Source: Sphingomonas sp. TDK1
GTDB taxonomy: Bacteria > Pseudomonadota > Alphaproteobacteria > Sphingomonadales > Sphingomonadaceae
Length of the DNA stretch: 64,000 nt
Direction of reading: 5' to 3'
NCBI RefSeq assembly: GCF_001650735.1
Contig: NZ_LXVY01000003.1
Location: forward strand, 1-64,000
The translations under genes were made by a program, and so were the position numbers. Shown here piece after piece: positions 26,608 to 35,008 of the stretch. The notes under the pieces were generated by a model. That model ran no database searches, had not been told where the DNA came from, and saw only the letters and a list, made by a program, of their open reading frames with translations. The stretch's first letter is position 1. Every line of letters starts with the position of its first letter.

Positions 26608-26733
26608 TCCTCCCCCGCCAGGGGGAGGTGGCGCCGAAGGCGAGGGAGGGGGCGGATGCCAGAGCCTCTCGGCCGCCGTGCTTCCTCCCCCTCCGTCAGG
26701 CTGCGCCTGACACCTCCCCCTGGCGGGGGAGGA
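26608..26733. repeat. Mosaic GC-rich intergenic repeat element with 23-bp terminal inverted repeats
   Basis: The ends, 26608-26630 and 26711-26733, are perfect 23-bp inverted copies. Each arm is itself a hairpin (CTCCCCC-GCCA-GGGGGAG). Between them are two further small hairpins (GCGCCgaaGGCG and TCAGGCgcaGCCTGA) followed by GGAGGGGG blocks. The layout matches the REP-like elements common between genes in sphingomonads. It lies between dxs (ends 26744) and the RHH operon and probably also acts as a transcript end or stability element for dxs. Confidence 0.85.
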
Positions 26734-26743
26734 TGTGGCGTGT

Positions 26744-28669
26744 TTACGCCCGCACGCCGTCAGCCAGCTCGGCCTCGTTGTAGCGCAGCGCCTTCAGCAC
26801 CGTATCGACGATGTGCGCGGCGTTCAGCCCCGCTTCGTCATATTGCTTCTCAGGCTTGTCCTGGTCCTGGAACACGTCCGGCAGGCGCATCGTGCGCAGC
26901 TTGAGGCCGCCGTCGATCAGGCCCGTGTCGCTGGCCAGCGTGAGCACATGCGCACCGAGGCCGCCGATCGCGCCTTCCTCGATCGTCACCGCCACTTCAT
27001 GCGTGGTCAGCAGGCGGCGGATCAGATCCTCGTCGAGCGGCTTGGCGAAGCGCAAGTCGGCGACCGTCGTCGAAAGCCCCTTTGCCTCGAGCGTGTCGGC
27101 GGCCTTGAGCGCCTCGGCGAGGCGGGTGCCGAGCGACAGGATCGCTACCTTCTTGCCTTCGCGCACCACGCGGCCCTTGCCGATCTCCAGCCGCTCCGGA
27201 ACCTCGGGCAGTTCCAGCCCGACGCCGTTGCCGCGCGGATAGCGCAGCGCGATCGGCCCGCTGTCGTGCAGCGCGGCGGTGTGGGTCATGTGGACGAGCT
27301 CGACCTCGTCCGCCGCCGCCATCACCACGAAATTGGGCAGGCTGGCGAGATAGGTCACGTCGAAGCTGCCGGCATGCGTCGCGCCGTCGGCACCGACCAA
27401 GCCGGCGCGGTCGATCGCGAAGCGGACCGGCAAGTTCTGAATCGCGACGTCGTGGACGACCTGGTCATAGGCGCGCTGCAGGAAGGTCGAGTAGATCGCG
27501 CAGAACGGCCGCATCCCCTGCGCGGCGAGGCCCGCCGCGAAGGTTACGGCATGCTGCTCGGCGATGCCCACGTCGAAGGTGCGATCCGGGAAGGTTGCCT
27601 GGAACTTGTCGAGGCCGGTGCCCGACGGCATCGCCGCAGTGATCGCGCAGACGGACGCGTCGCGCTCCGCCTCGGCGAGCAGCGCGTCGGCGAACACCTT
27701 GGTATAGGCCGGCGGGCCCGGGGGCGCCTTGGCCTGTGCGCCGGTGATCACGTCGAACTTCTGCACGCCGTGATATTTGTCCGCCGCCGCCTCGGCCGGG
27801 GCATAGCCCTTGCCCTTCTTGGTCACGACATGGATCAGGATCGGGCCCTGCTCGCTGTCGCGGACATTCTCCAGCACCGGGATCAGGTGCTCGAGATTAT
27901 GGCCGTCGATCGGGCCGACATAATAGAAGCCCAGCTCCTCGAAGAGCGTGCCGCCGGTTGCCATGCCCCGGGCGAATTCCTCCGCCTTGCCGGCCGCCAC
28001 GGTGAGGCGGCGCGAGAGCTTGCGGGTGAAGCGCTTGGCGAGCTCGCGCAGGCCGAGATATTCGGACGAGGAGATCAGCCGCGCAAGATAGGCCGAAAGC
28101 CCGCCGACCGGCGGCGCGATCGACATGTCGTTGTCGTTGAGGATCACCACCAGCCGGTTGCCAGCCGCCTCGGCGTTGTTCATCGCCTCATAGGCCATGC
28201 CGGCGCTCATCGCGCCGTCGCCGATCACCGCGATCGCCTTGCCCGGCGCCTCGTTCAGCTTGTTGGCGATGGCGAAGCCGAGCGCCGCGGAGATCGAGGT
28301 CGACGAGTGCGCGGCGCCGAACGGATCATACTCGCTCTCGCTGCGCTTGGTGAAGCCGGAGAGGCCGCCGCCCTGCCGGATCGTACGGATCCGATCGCGC
28401 CGGCCGGTCAGGATCTTGTGCGGGTAGCACTGATGCCCGACGTCCCAGATCAGCCGGTCGTCGGGGGTATTGAACACATAGTGGATCGCCACCGTCAGCT
28501 CGACGACGCCCAGGCCGGAGCCGAGATGTCCGCCGGTGGAGCCCACCGCACTGATGGTTTCGGCGCGAAGCTCGTCGGCCAGCTGGCGCAGCTGGGCGGG
28601 GGCGAGCTTCCGGAGGTCCTGCGGCGTGTCGACCGTGTCGAGCAGCGGCGTCTTGGGTAGGTCAGCCAT
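26744..28669 (-). CDS. dxs: 1-deoxy-D-xylulose-5-phosphate synthase
   Basis: First enzyme of the MEP isoprenoid pathway: thiamine-diphosphate-dependent condensation of pyruvate with glyceraldehyde 3-phosphate. The product is 641 aa, normal for the family. Visible landmarks are [17 protein letters not shown], the ThDP/Mg motif [19 protein letters not shown] with [13 protein letters not shown], the transketolase pyrimidine domain ([18 protein letters not shown], with the catalytic Glu) and [15 protein letters not shown]. It is 51 bases downstream of the zur gene on the same strand. The opposite strand is open over almost the full length, but that frame has no family features. Confidence 0.97.
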   Translation of the reverse strand: MADLPKTPLLDTVDTPQDLRKLAPAQLRQLADELRAETISAVGSTGGHLGSGLGVVELTVAIHYVFNTPDDRLIWDVGHQCYPHKILTGRRDRIRTIRQGGGLSGFTKRSESEYDPFGAAHSSTSISAALGFAIANKLNEAPGKAIAVIGDGAMSAGMAYEAMNNAEAAGNRLVVILNDNDMSIAPPVGGLSAYLARLISSSEYLGLRELAKRFTRKLSRRLTVAAGKAEEFARGMATGGTLFEELGFYYVGPIDGHNLEHLIPVLENVRDSEQGPILIHVVTKKGKGYAPAEAAADKYHGVQKFDVITGAQAKAPPGPPAYTKVFADALLAEAERDASVCAITAAMPSGTGLDKFQATFPDRTFDVGIAEQHAVTFAAGLAAQGMRPFCAIYSTFLQRAYDQVVHDVAIQNLPVRFAIDRAGLVGADGATHAGSFDVTYLASLPNFVVMAAADEVELVHMTHTAALHDSGPIALRYPRGNGVGLELPEVPERLEIGKGRVVREGKKVAILSLGTRLAEALKAADTLEAKGLSTTVADLRFAKPLDEDLIRRLLTTHEVAVTIEEGAIGGLGAHVLTLASDTGLIDGGLKLRTMRLPDVFQDQDKPEKQYDEAGLNAAHIVDTVLKALRYNEAELADGVRA

Positions 28670-28720
28670 GGGCTTTGTTAGCGCAACGTTAGTCTCAAGT
28701 CGAACGGTCTATTGGGCAGG

Positions 28721-29179
28721 TCAGTCGCACTTGCCGCACTTGCCCCGCACCTCGATGACCGGGCGAACAGGTGAAAAACCGGCGTGCTGCGCAGCGGACC
28801 GTACGTTCTTGGTGATCGTATCATCGTCGATATGGGTGGTCTGGCCGCAGCTGTCGCACACCAGGAAGATGCAGTCGTGCAGGCATTCCGGATGGGCATT
28901 GGCGACGTACGCGTTCGCGCTTTCCACCCGGCGTGCCAGATTGGAGCCGACGAACAGATCGAGGATGCGGTACACGCTGTTGGCCGCGACACGGCGGCCT
29001 TCTGTCTTGGATACCGCCTCGGCGATGTCATAGGCCGAAGCCGGCTTTTCGAACCCGGCCAATGCCTCGAATACGCGCTCGCGCATCGCCGTCCACTGCT
29101 CGCCGGCCTCTTCCAGCCGGGTGCGGGCCGCCTTGGTAAGATCGGCTCCGTGATGCTCGTGATGATGATGTGCGGACAT
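28721..29179 (-). CDS. zur: Fur-family zinc-responsive repressor (Zur-like)
   Basis: A 152-aa Fur-superfamily repressor with an N-terminal winged helix (about residues 18-85, including SVYRILDLFVGSNLARRVES) and a C-terminal metal-binding dimerisation domain. The structural zinc Cys4 site is complete: CDSCG (about 108-111) and the C-terminal CGKC. The HPECLHDC segment supplies regulatory ligands. The N-terminus is unusually His-rich (MSAHHHHEHH), which may add metal binding. Four cysteines and a short acidic C-terminus fit Zur better than Fur. It is 53 bases after the MerC gene, likely co-transcribed, and would repress zinc uptake genes when zinc is sufficient. Confidence 0.85.
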   Translation of the reverse strand: MSAHHHHEHHGADLTKAARTRLEEAGEQWTAMRERVFEALAGFEKPASAYDIAEAVSKTEGRRVAANSVYRILDLFVGSNLARRVESANAYVANAHPECLHDCIFLVCDSCGQTTHIDDDTITKNVRSAAQHAGFSPVRPVIEVRGKCGKCD

Positions 29180-29232
29180 GCAGGCAATTTAGGCGTTGCA
29201 GGCCGCTGCGGCAAGCAGCGGGCGGGTGCGGC

Positions 29233-29619
29233 TCAATAGGTGGCGCGGCGGTTGAGATCATGGCCGAGTGCCACCAGCGACACGCCGATCAGCGTCCACA
29301 GGGTCTCGAACCCGCCATGCGGCAGGCTGAGTGCGCCGCTCATGATTCCCAGGCCGAATGCCCCGACGATCGCGGGCGCCATATAGCCATGATGCACGAT
29401 GCCGCGCCCCAGCGCATAGACGCCGAAGCCAATCGCCAGCATCAGGCCCACCTCGTGAATATGCGGATTCAGCAGGCCGCCTGCGGTAGAAACGATGGTG
29501 AGCAGCACCGTCGTCGCGATGCAGTGAATCAGGCAGAGTCCGCTGATCCCGATCGCGATGCGATCAAAAGCGCCATCCAGGCCCGCCCACCAGCGGGCTA
29601 TGGGAATACTCAGCGACAT
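29233..29619 (-). CDS. MerC domain membrane protein
   Basis: A 128-aa inner-membrane protein with four predicted helices and the MerC signature cysteines in the first helix (GLCLIHC, about residues 24-30). Mercuric transporters of this family move Hg(II), but chromosomal MerC proteins without a mer operon are common and probably handle other soft or transition metals. No merR, merA or merP is nearby; the partner is a Zur-like repressor, so a zinc-linked role is inferred. The ATG at 29619 gives the usual family start; a TTG at 29670 would add 17 residues. No strong ribosome site is visible. Confidence 0.8.
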   Translation of the reverse strand: MSLSIPIARWWAGLDGAFDRIAIGISGLCLIHCIATTVLLTIVSTAGGLLNPHIHEVGLMLAIGFGVYALGRGIVHHGYMAPAIVGAFGLGIMSGALSLPHGGFETLWTLIGVSLVALGHDLNRRATY

Positions 29620-29941
29620 CCGGCGACATATAGACCCGACCAAGCGGCGGTACAACATATCATGACGCAAATTCGCGGTTAATCTGGTGGCGCGACCAAA
29701 GCCGCACGTGCTGCTGTTCGTTACGGGCGGTCGTTCCGGTTGGAGGCAGCCTTCGCGAGTGGCGTCGAAAGTTGATGCTGATCGTGACGAAGGAGTTGCA
29801 AGAAATGCAACAAAGCTCGCGCTAATCGCGTCACAATTCAGTAAAGATCACGTAGCGCTGCGAAGGGTAGGCCGGATGACGCTCTAGGGTACGCCACCCG
29901 GCCATGCCCATGAACATTACTATAGATTGTCCTCCCTGATT
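29620..29941. promoter_or_regulatory. Upstream region of the merC-zur pair
   Basis: A 322-base gap. It contains an inverted repeat GTTGCA-AGAAA-TGCAAC at 29795-29811. No canonical Zur box was recognised. A 66-codon plus-strand frame at 29687-29887 has no ribosome site or motif. Confidence 0.35.
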
Positions 29942-30664
29942 TTACCAGTGCGGTTGCGCCGGTTTGATCGCATTTTGTCTCTGCTGCGGCGGAGCGCTGC
30001 CGAGATAATGCGCCTGGGCCGCTTCGGTGGCATGGACGGCCAACAGCGAGCGTGCATCTGCGGTGGTGCGTACCGATCCGCTGCGCTCGGCAGCGGTATC
30101 GAGCAGGCGGTCGAGCAGGGCCTGACCTTCTTCCCACCAGCCGATTCCGCTGGCCGCGTTCAGATGGCCCTGCGGGCCCGCATCCACGAACAGGCTGCCC
30201 CAGCCGCGGGCAAGGTCCTCGGAGCGCTCGATCGACATCCATGGATCGTCGCTGCTTGCCACTACCACGCTGGGGAAGGGCAGGAGCGTCGCGGGCGTCG
30301 GGCGGAAGGCGTGCAGCTCGGACGGCGCCGAGTCGCGGTCGACATCGGCCGGCGCCACCAGCAGCGCGCCGGCGACCGGCGTGCCGAAGGTCTGCCCAGC
30401 AAGGGTTGCCCACCAGGCAACCGCGAGGCACCCCAGGCTATGCGCTGCGAGTACCACCGGGGCCTGTGCGTTGCGGATCGCCTGGTCGAGCTTGGTTACC
30501 CAGGCATTGCGATGCGGCGTATTCCACATGCCGAGTTCGACTCGGTGCGTGTCGGGGCGGGACTGCTCCCACAAGGTCTGCCAGTGCGACGGCCCAGAGC
30601 CGCCGAGGCCGGGTACGGTAAGGATGATCGGCGAGCGATCATCGATCGGCGAAAAGATCGTCAT
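29942..30664 (-). CDS. RBBP9/YdeN family alpha/beta hydrolase
   Basis: A 240-aa serine hydrolase. The compact RBBP9 pattern is clear: IILTVPGLGGSGPSHWQTLWE at the N-terminus, nucleophile in VLAAHSLGCLAVAWW (AHSLG), catalytic Asp in VVVASSDDPWMS, and catalytic His in GPQGHLNAASGIGWW. The family comprises small cytoplasmic esterases or aminopeptidases of uncertain substrate. The extra 50 residues after the catalytic domain are low-complexity. It stands alone, 134 bases from the divergent tlyA gene. Confidence 0.87.
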   Translation of the reverse strand: MTIFSPIDDRSPIILTVPGLGGSGPSHWQTLWEQSRPDTHRVELGMWNTPHRNAWVTKLDQAIRNAQAPVVLAAHSLGCLAVAWWATLAGQTFGTPVAGALLVAPADVDRDSAPSELHAFRPTPATLLPFPSVVVASSDDPWMSIERSEDLARGWGSLFVDAGPQGHLNAASGIGWWEEGQALLDRLLDTAAERSGSVRTTADARSLLAVHATEAAQAHYLGSAPPQQRQNAIKPAQPHW

Positions 30665-30798
30665 TGCGTTCCTCTCCTTGGTCCTTGGAGGGACTGGCCG
30701 GACTCACGACATAATCCCTATCGGATTAGTGGGCAATAAGCCTTGCGCCGAACGGAGGAGCGGTTGCGCCGGGGCGTTGGCCGCGCCTAAAGGGCGGC

Positions 30799-31548
30799 AT
30801 GGTAAAGCTTCGCGCCGATCAACTGCTCGTCGACCGCGGGCTCGCCGAGAGCCGCACGCGGGCGCAGGCGCTCATCATGGCGGGGCTCGCCTTCACCGGC
30901 GAGCGCAAGATCGAGAAGGCGGGCCAGATGCTCGCCGAGGATGCAGCGATCGAGGTGCGGGGGCGCGACCATCCCTGGGTGTCGCGCGGTGGCATCAAGC
31001 TCGCCCATGCGCTCGAGCATTTCGGCTGGGAGGTGACCGGCGCGGTCGCGATCGACGTCGGCTCCTCGACCGGCGGCTTTACCGACGTACTGCTGACGAA
31101 CGGCGCGGCGCGCGTCTATGCGGTGGACAGCGGCACCAACCAGCTCGCCTGGAAGCTGCGCCAGGACGAGCGCGTGGTGGTCCACGAACAGACCAGCGCG
31201 CGCATCCTCACGCCGGCGCACATTCCCGAGCCGATCGACCTGGTGGTATGCGATGCGAGCTTCATCGGGCTGGCCAAGGTGCTCGACGTGCCTTTGGGCT
31301 TCACCCGGCCCGGCGCGCGACTGGCGGCGCTGATCAAGCCGCAGTTCGAGGCGGGGCGCGAGGAGGTCGGCAAGGGCGGGGTGGTCCGCGATCCTGCCGT
31401 GCACGAGCGGGTCTGCGCCGAGGTGGCCGTCTGGCTGGAAGGCAAGGGCTGGCAAGTGCTCGGCGTCACGCGCAGCCCGATCACCGGGCCGGAGGGCAAT
31501 GTGGAGTTTCTGATCGGGGCGATGCGGCGGGATGGCGCAGAAGGCTGA
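30799..31548 (+). CDS. tlyA: TlyA family rRNA 2'-O-methyltransferase
   Basis: A 249-aa S4-domain RNA methyltransferase. The S4 RNA-binding domain (residues 1-60) starts KLRADQLLVDRGLAESRTRAQALI. The FtsJ-like domain has the SAM motif AIDVGSSTGGFTDVLL, DLVVCDASFIGL and the catalytic-region KPQFEAG. TlyA enzymes methylate 16S and/or 23S rRNA and set capreomycin sensitivity in mycobacteria; in proteobacteria the single-site 23S type is usual. The protein is shorter than mycobacterial TlyA (268 aa). AGGG precedes the ATG by about 5 bases. Confidence 0.9.
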   Translation: MVKLRADQLLVDRGLAESRTRAQALIMAGLAFTGERKIEKAGQMLAEDAAIEVRGRDHPWVSRGGIKLAHALEHFGWEVTGAVAIDVGSSTGGFTDVLLTNGAARVYAVDSGTNQLAWKLRQDERVVVHEQTSARILTPAHIPEPIDLVVCDASFIGLAKVLDVPLGFTRPGARLAALIKPQFEAGREEVGKGGVVRDPAVHERVCAEVAVWLEGKGWQVLGVTRSPITGPEGNVEFLIGAMRRDGAEG

Positions 31549-31605
31549 GTTGATCTGGCGGGATGTGGATGCGCCCTGGAGCGGCTGCGTTAGGGTGGGA
31601 AGCCG

Positions 31606-31929
31606 TCATTTAATTGTCCATCCGACATAGCAGTCTTCGCCGATCAACCCGACAAGCTCTTGACCATCTTTTCCTTTGAAGCTGACCTTTGCCGCATAAC
31701 CGGCGCGGTCCCCGGCCAATATTGCGGTGTCGGACGCAAAGTTTTCCTGCCTGGAGCGAAAAGCGCGGCTAAGCATCCCGCGCTTCTGCTCTCTCGCAAG
31801 CTCTACCGCCTTCTCTTTAGAAATGGATTTGCATTCGGTGGAAGAGGCCGCTGCGCAGCCTGCGAGGCCGAGTGCGGCCGACAGGGTCAGGAACGCCTTC
31901 TTTATGCAGCGCCACGCCGATGTCCGCAA
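31606..31929 (-). CDS. Small putative lipoprotein, uncertain start
   Basis: The supported part is a lipoprotein signal (KKAFLTLSAALGLAGC, lipobox LAGC) and a mature region of about 80 residues with VELAREQKRGMLSRAF and a C-terminal KDGQELVGLIGEDCYVGWTIK. I do not recognise a family. No ATG or well-placed GTG lies in frame just before the signal; TTG at 31929 is the nearest candidate and lacks a ribosome site. The codon just before the signal is ATA. Either a rare start codon is used or the 5' end has decayed. It is convergent with tlyA and divergent from tspO. Confidence 0.5.
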   Translation of the reverse strand: MRTSAWRCIKKAFLTLSAALGLAGCAAASSTECKSISKEKAVELAREQKRGMLSRAFRSRQENFASDTAILAGDRAGYAAKVSFKGKDGQELVGLIGEDCYVGWTIK

Positions 31930-32026
31930 CCGGGCGGGAGCCGCCGATGGTAGGTCCGGCCCCTTGCATGCCCTGCGCGATCGCTTAGGCGTACGGAAAC
32001 AACGGATCGCAGAGGGGAAACGGCAC

Positions 32027-32590
32027 GTGAACGCACTGGCATCGAAGGCGCAACTGCGCCGCAGCTTCTGGCGGCGTGCGCTGGTGACGGTGCCGCTGGT
32101 GGTGCTGCTCGGCTTCGGATCGGCGATGGTCGCGCCCGCCGGCGACCAGAACCCGTGGTTCACCGCGCTCGCCAAGCCGGCGATCCAGCCGCCGAACATC
32201 GCCTTTCCGGTCGTCTGGACGATCCTCTACGTGCTGATGGGGCTGGCGCTCGCGCTGGTGCTGAGCGCGCGCGGCGCACGCGGGCGGACCGCGGCGGTCG
32301 TGCTGTTCGTCCTCCAGCTTGGCGTCAATCTTGCCTGGTCGCCGATCTTCTTCCGCTTCCACATGCTCGACCTCGCGCTGATCGTGATCGTGGCGCTGGC
32401 GGTGCTGGTGGCGATGACGATGGTCGCCTTCTGGCGGGTCCGCAGCCTCGCCGGGCTGATGCTGCTGCCCTATCTGGCCTGGGTGTGCTTCGCGAGCGTG
32501 CTGTTTTCGCAGGTCCGCGATCTGAATCCCGGTGCAGAAAAGATTGCGTCGGCGGCGCCGAACGCCCACATCGGCCTCCACACGCTTTGA
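32027..32590 (+). CDS. tspO: TspO/MBR family protein
   Basis: A 187-aa membrane protein of the translocator/tryptophan-rich sensory protein family with five predicted helices. It has the family hallmarks NPWFTALAKPAIQPPNIAFPVVW (ligand-pocket Trp and Pro residues), ILYVLMGLALALVL, and NLAWSPIFFRFHMLDLAL. TspO binds porphyrins and acts in tetrapyrrole-linked or oxygen/light stress responses. GTG 32027 with GAGGGG about 9 bases upstream is chosen. It begins a run of four genes (tspO, ubiK, ybjN-like, proC) with short spacing. Confidence 0.88.
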   Translation: MNALASKAQLRRSFWRRALVTVPLVVLLGFGSAMVAPAGDQNPWFTALAKPAIQPPNIAFPVVWTILYVLMGLALALVLSARGARGRTAAVVLFVLQLGVNLAWSPIFFRFHMLDLALIVIVALAVLVAMTMVAFWRVRSLAGLMLLPYLAWVCFASVLFSQVRDLNPGAEKIASAAPNAHIGLHTL

Positions 32591-32605
32591 CTGGGATTCT
32601 TTGAC

Positions 32606-32866
32606 ATGCAGACCGACAACCGCCTGTTCGACGATCTGGTGAAGATGGTGAACGGCGCCGCCGGCACCTTCGCCGGGGTGGCCCGCGAAGCCGAGGCCGG
32701 CGCCCGCGAGCGCGCCCGCGAATGGATCGGCGGCCTCGATTTCGTCAGCCGCGACGAGTTCGAAGCCGTAAAGGCGATGGCCGCCGCCGCGCGCGACGAG
32801 GCCGATGCGCTGAAGGCGCGCCTCGATGCGCTCGAGGCGAAGCTCAACCCGCAAGGGAATGCGTGA
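32606..32866 (+). CDS. ubiK: UbiK/BMFP accessory protein
   Basis: An 86-aa protein of the YqiC/BMFP family, which in Enterobacteria is UbiK, an accessory factor that holds the ubiquinone biosynthesis enzymes together near the membrane. It has an N-terminal amphipathic helix (FDDLVKMVNGAAGTFAGVARE) and a C-terminal trimeric coiled coil with the conserved start DFVSRDEFEAVKAMAAAARDE and leucine heptads to KLNP. It lies 15 bases after tspO. Confidence 0.88.
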   Translation: MQTDNRLFDDLVKMVNGAAGTFAGVAREAEAGARERAREWIGGLDFVSRDEFEAVKAMAAAARDEADALKARLDALEAKLNPQGNA

Positions 32867-32978
32867 CGCTGGCTAGGCTTTCCTTGTCCACAGCTTTCGG
32901 CGGCGGGGCGCAGGCGCAAGCTTGTGCCCCGTCCGCGTGCTTGGCACTAGCGGGCATGGCTACACGACCGAGGGCGAC

Positions 32979-33488
32979 ATGGGCATGCTAGACGAAGCGG
33001 AATTCGACCGCGACGCCGCGGCACCCATCGACATGCTCGAGACCTATTTCGCCGCGCATGGCTGGACCCATGAGCGCGAGGACGACGAGATCGTCGCCAA
33101 GGTGAAGGGCAGCTGGACCCAGTACGAACTCCGCGCGATCTGGCGCGAGGACGACGGCGTACTGCAGTTCATGGGCTTCCCCGACGTGCGCGTCCCCGAG
33201 GAGCGGCGTGGGCTGGTCTACGAGACGATCGGGCTGGTCAACGAACAGCTGTGGATCGGCCATTTCGAGCTCTGGTCCTCGACCGGCATCCTGCTGTTCC
33301 GCCACGCCGCGCTGATCGACGGCGATGAGGGCGCGTCGCTGACGCTCGCCCAGGCCGAACTGCTGGTGGAAAGCGCGATCGACGAGTGCGAGCGCTTCTA
33401 CCCCGTCTTCCAGTTCGTCCTGTGGGGCGGCAAAACGCCGACCGAGGCGATCGCCGCGGCGCTGATCGAGACCCAGGGCGAGGCCTGA
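32979..33488 (+). CDS. YbjN domain protein
   Basis: A 169-aa cytoplasmic protein of the YbjN family, a fold related to type III secretion chaperones with sensory roles proposed in Escherichia coli. Family features are APIDMLETYFAAHGW near the start, the paired strands of VKGSWTQYELRAIWREDDGVLQFMGF, and NEQLWIGHFELWSSTGILLFRHAALI. The ATG at 32979 has GAGG about 5 bases upstream; an in-frame ATG at 32922 lacks one. Its stop is one base before the proC ATG. Confidence 0.85.
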   Translation: MGMLDEAEFDRDAAAPIDMLETYFAAHGWTHEREDDEIVAKVKGSWTQYELRAIWREDDGVLQFMGFPDVRVPEERRGLVYETIGLVNEQLWIGHFELWSSTGILLFRHAALIDGDEGASLTLAQAELLVESAIDECERFYPVFQFVLWGGKTPTEAIAAALIETQGEA

Positions 33489-33489
33489 C

Positions 33490-34293
33490 ATGGCGCTGCT
33501 GTCGCGGATCTGGCTGGTCGGTGCCGGCAACATGGGCGGGGCGATGCTCCGCCGCTGGGCAGGGGCGGGGATCGCCCCCGCCGCGATCACCGTCATCGAC
33601 CCGGGCAGCCCCGTGGTGCCCGAAGGCGTGCGGCATCTGACCGCGCCGCCCGAGGGCGAGAGGCCGACCGCGCTGGTGCTCGCGGTGAAGCCGCAGCAGC
33701 TCCACACTGTCGCGCCGGTACTGGCGCCCTTCGTTGCGGGCGTGCCGCTGCTGGTGTCGATCCTCGCGGGCGTGGAAGTTGCGACGCTGGCGGACGCGCT
33801 GGGGGCGCAGACCGTGGTGCGCGCGATGCCGAACCTGCCGGTGGCGATCGGCAAGGGCGTCGTCGGCCTCACCACACCGAGCGACGATGCCGAGGCCCGT
33901 GCCGCGGCCGAAACGCTGATGCAGCCGCTCGGACTGGTCGAATGGGTGCCGAGCGAGACGATGCTCGATGCGCTGACCGCGCTCGCCGGCTGTGGTCCCG
34001 GCTTCGTCTTTCGCTTCGTCGATGCGCTTGCCGAGGCGGGTGCGGCGCTGGGCCTACCGGCCGACCAGGCGCAGCGACTGGCGCTCGCCACCGTCGAAGG
34101 ATCCGGGTTGATGGCCGCTGCTGCGAGCGAAAGCCCGGCGGTGCTGGCCGATCGCGTCGCCAGCCCCGGCGGTTCGACCCGCGAAGGGCTCAACGTGCTC
34201 GACCGCGATGGTGCACTGAAGGTGTTGCTTCGCGAGACACTTGCCGCATCCGCGCGCCGTAATGCCGAGATGGCCGCCGAAGCGCGCAAATAG
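33490..34293 (+). CDS. proC: Pyrroline-5-carboxylate reductase
   Basis: Last enzyme of proline synthesis: NAD(P)H-dependent reduction of 1-pyrroline-5-carboxylate. The product is 267 aa. The Rossmann motif is IWLVGAGNMGGAMLRRW (residues 7-23); the C-terminal dimer/active-site signature is complete, with TALAGCGPGFVFRFVDALAEAG and ASPGGSTREGLNVLDRDG. It is the last gene of the tspO-ubiK-ybjN-proC run. Confidence 0.95.
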   Translation: MALLSRIWLVGAGNMGGAMLRRWAGAGIAPAAITVIDPGSPVVPEGVRHLTAPPEGERPTALVLAVKPQQLHTVAPVLAPFVAGVPLLVSILAGVEVATLADALGAQTVVRAMPNLPVAIGKGVVGLTTPSDDAEARAAAETLMQPLGLVEWVPSETMLDALTALAGCGPGFVFRFVDALAEAGAALGLPADQAQRLALATVEGSGLMAAAASESPAVLADRVASPGGSTREGLNVLDRDGALKVLLRETLAASARRNAEMAAEARK

Positions 34294-34306
34294 CGCGCCA
34301 GTCGAC

Positions 34307-34331
34307 GGAACGCGCACTACTCCCAGCGGTT
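34307..34331 (+). promoter_or_regulatory. Candidate EcfG-type general stress promoter
   Basis: GGAAC at 34307-34311 and GGTT at 34328-34331 are spaced by 16 bases, one mismatch from the alphaproteobacterial EcfG consensus GGAAC-N16/17-CGTT. It lies 35 bases before the start of the hemerythrin-domain gene. Confidence 0.55.
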
Positions 34332-34365
34332 AAGTCTCCGATCTCATGTATCGACGGAGGCTACC

Positions 34366-34977
34366 ATGGCTACGACGACCGAACCGAAGCGGACTGCGAA
34401 GACCAGCGCCAAGGATACGAGCAAGACCGGCAGCGGCACCAGCCTGGGCGTAATCGCCGGCGCAGCCGCCGGCGGTGCGGCGCTGGGCCTGCTCGCGATG
34501 CTCGGCCGCAAGGCGGCGGTGCAGGCGCCGAGCGCGCTCGCCGGGAATTGGGACGACGCGCTCAAGGCCGAGCACAAGGCGGTGCTCAAGGTGTTCGACA
34601 CGCTCGAAGCGACCGACGACAAGGCGACGATCCGCCGCAACATGCTCCTCGCGCATATCAAGCATGCGCTGGTGAAGCATGCGATCGAGGAAGAGAATGT
34701 CATCTATCCGGCGCTCCGCGAAGCGGGCAAGACCGAGCAGGCCGACGAACTCAACGCCGAGCATGGCTATGTGAAGCAGTTCCTCTACGAGCTGGAGAAC
34801 ATGCCGAGCACCTCGCCCAAGTGGCTGGAGAAGGTGAAGGAATTCCGCGCCGCGCTGGAAAAGCACATCCGCGAGGAAGAGGACACGCTGTTCCCCGAGC
34901 TCCGCGCCCAGCTGAGCGAGGAAAAGAACAAGGCGCTCACCCACGCGATGAACAAGGAAGGCTTCAAGCTCGCCTGA
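34366..34977 (+). CDS. Hemerythrin HHE-domain protein with N-terminal glycine-zipper helix
   Basis: A 203-aa protein. Residues 1-22 are Lys/Thr-rich; residues about 26-46 form a Gly/Ala-rich hydrophobic helix (SLGVIAGAAAGGAALGLLAML) that could insert in a membrane. A four-helix HHE domain follows with the expected di-iron ligands: AEHKAVLKVF, HIKHALVKHAIEEENVIYPAL, LNAEHGYVKQF and EKHIREEEDTLFPEL. Such proteins sense or buffer oxygen, NO or iron. GGAGG sits 6 bases before the ATG, and an EcfG-like promoter lies just upstream, so induction in the general stress response is likely. Confidence 0.85.
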   Translation: MATTTEPKRTAKTSAKDTSKTGSGTSLGVIAGAAAGGAALGLLAMLGRKAAVQAPSALAGNWDDALKAEHKAVLKVFDTLEATDDKATIRRNMLLAHIKHALVKHAIEEENVIYPALREAGKTEQADELNAEHGYVKQFLYELENMPSTSPKWLEKVKEFRAALEKHIREEEDTLFPELRAQLSEEKNKALTHAMNKEGFKLA

Positions 34978-34991
34978 TCGGCCTTGGCGCC

Positions 34992-35008
34992 GGGGCGCTC
35001 AGCGCCCC
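34992..35008. terminator. Convergence hairpin between hemerythrin and MarR genes
   Basis: Arms GGGGCGC (34992-34998) and GCGCCCC (35002-35008) flank a 3-base loop between the two convergent stop codons and overlap the last MarR codons. No T-run is present, so the terminator assignment is weak. Confidence 0.35.

Noticed and set aside
26735..28660. 641-codon plus-strand open frame antisense to dxs
   Set aside because: It mirrors dxs, has Arg/Ala/Gly-rich random composition and no domain; a typical GC-rich shadow frame.
29233..29619. Mercury resistance operon
   Set aside because: Only MerC is present; merR, merT, merP and merA are absent.
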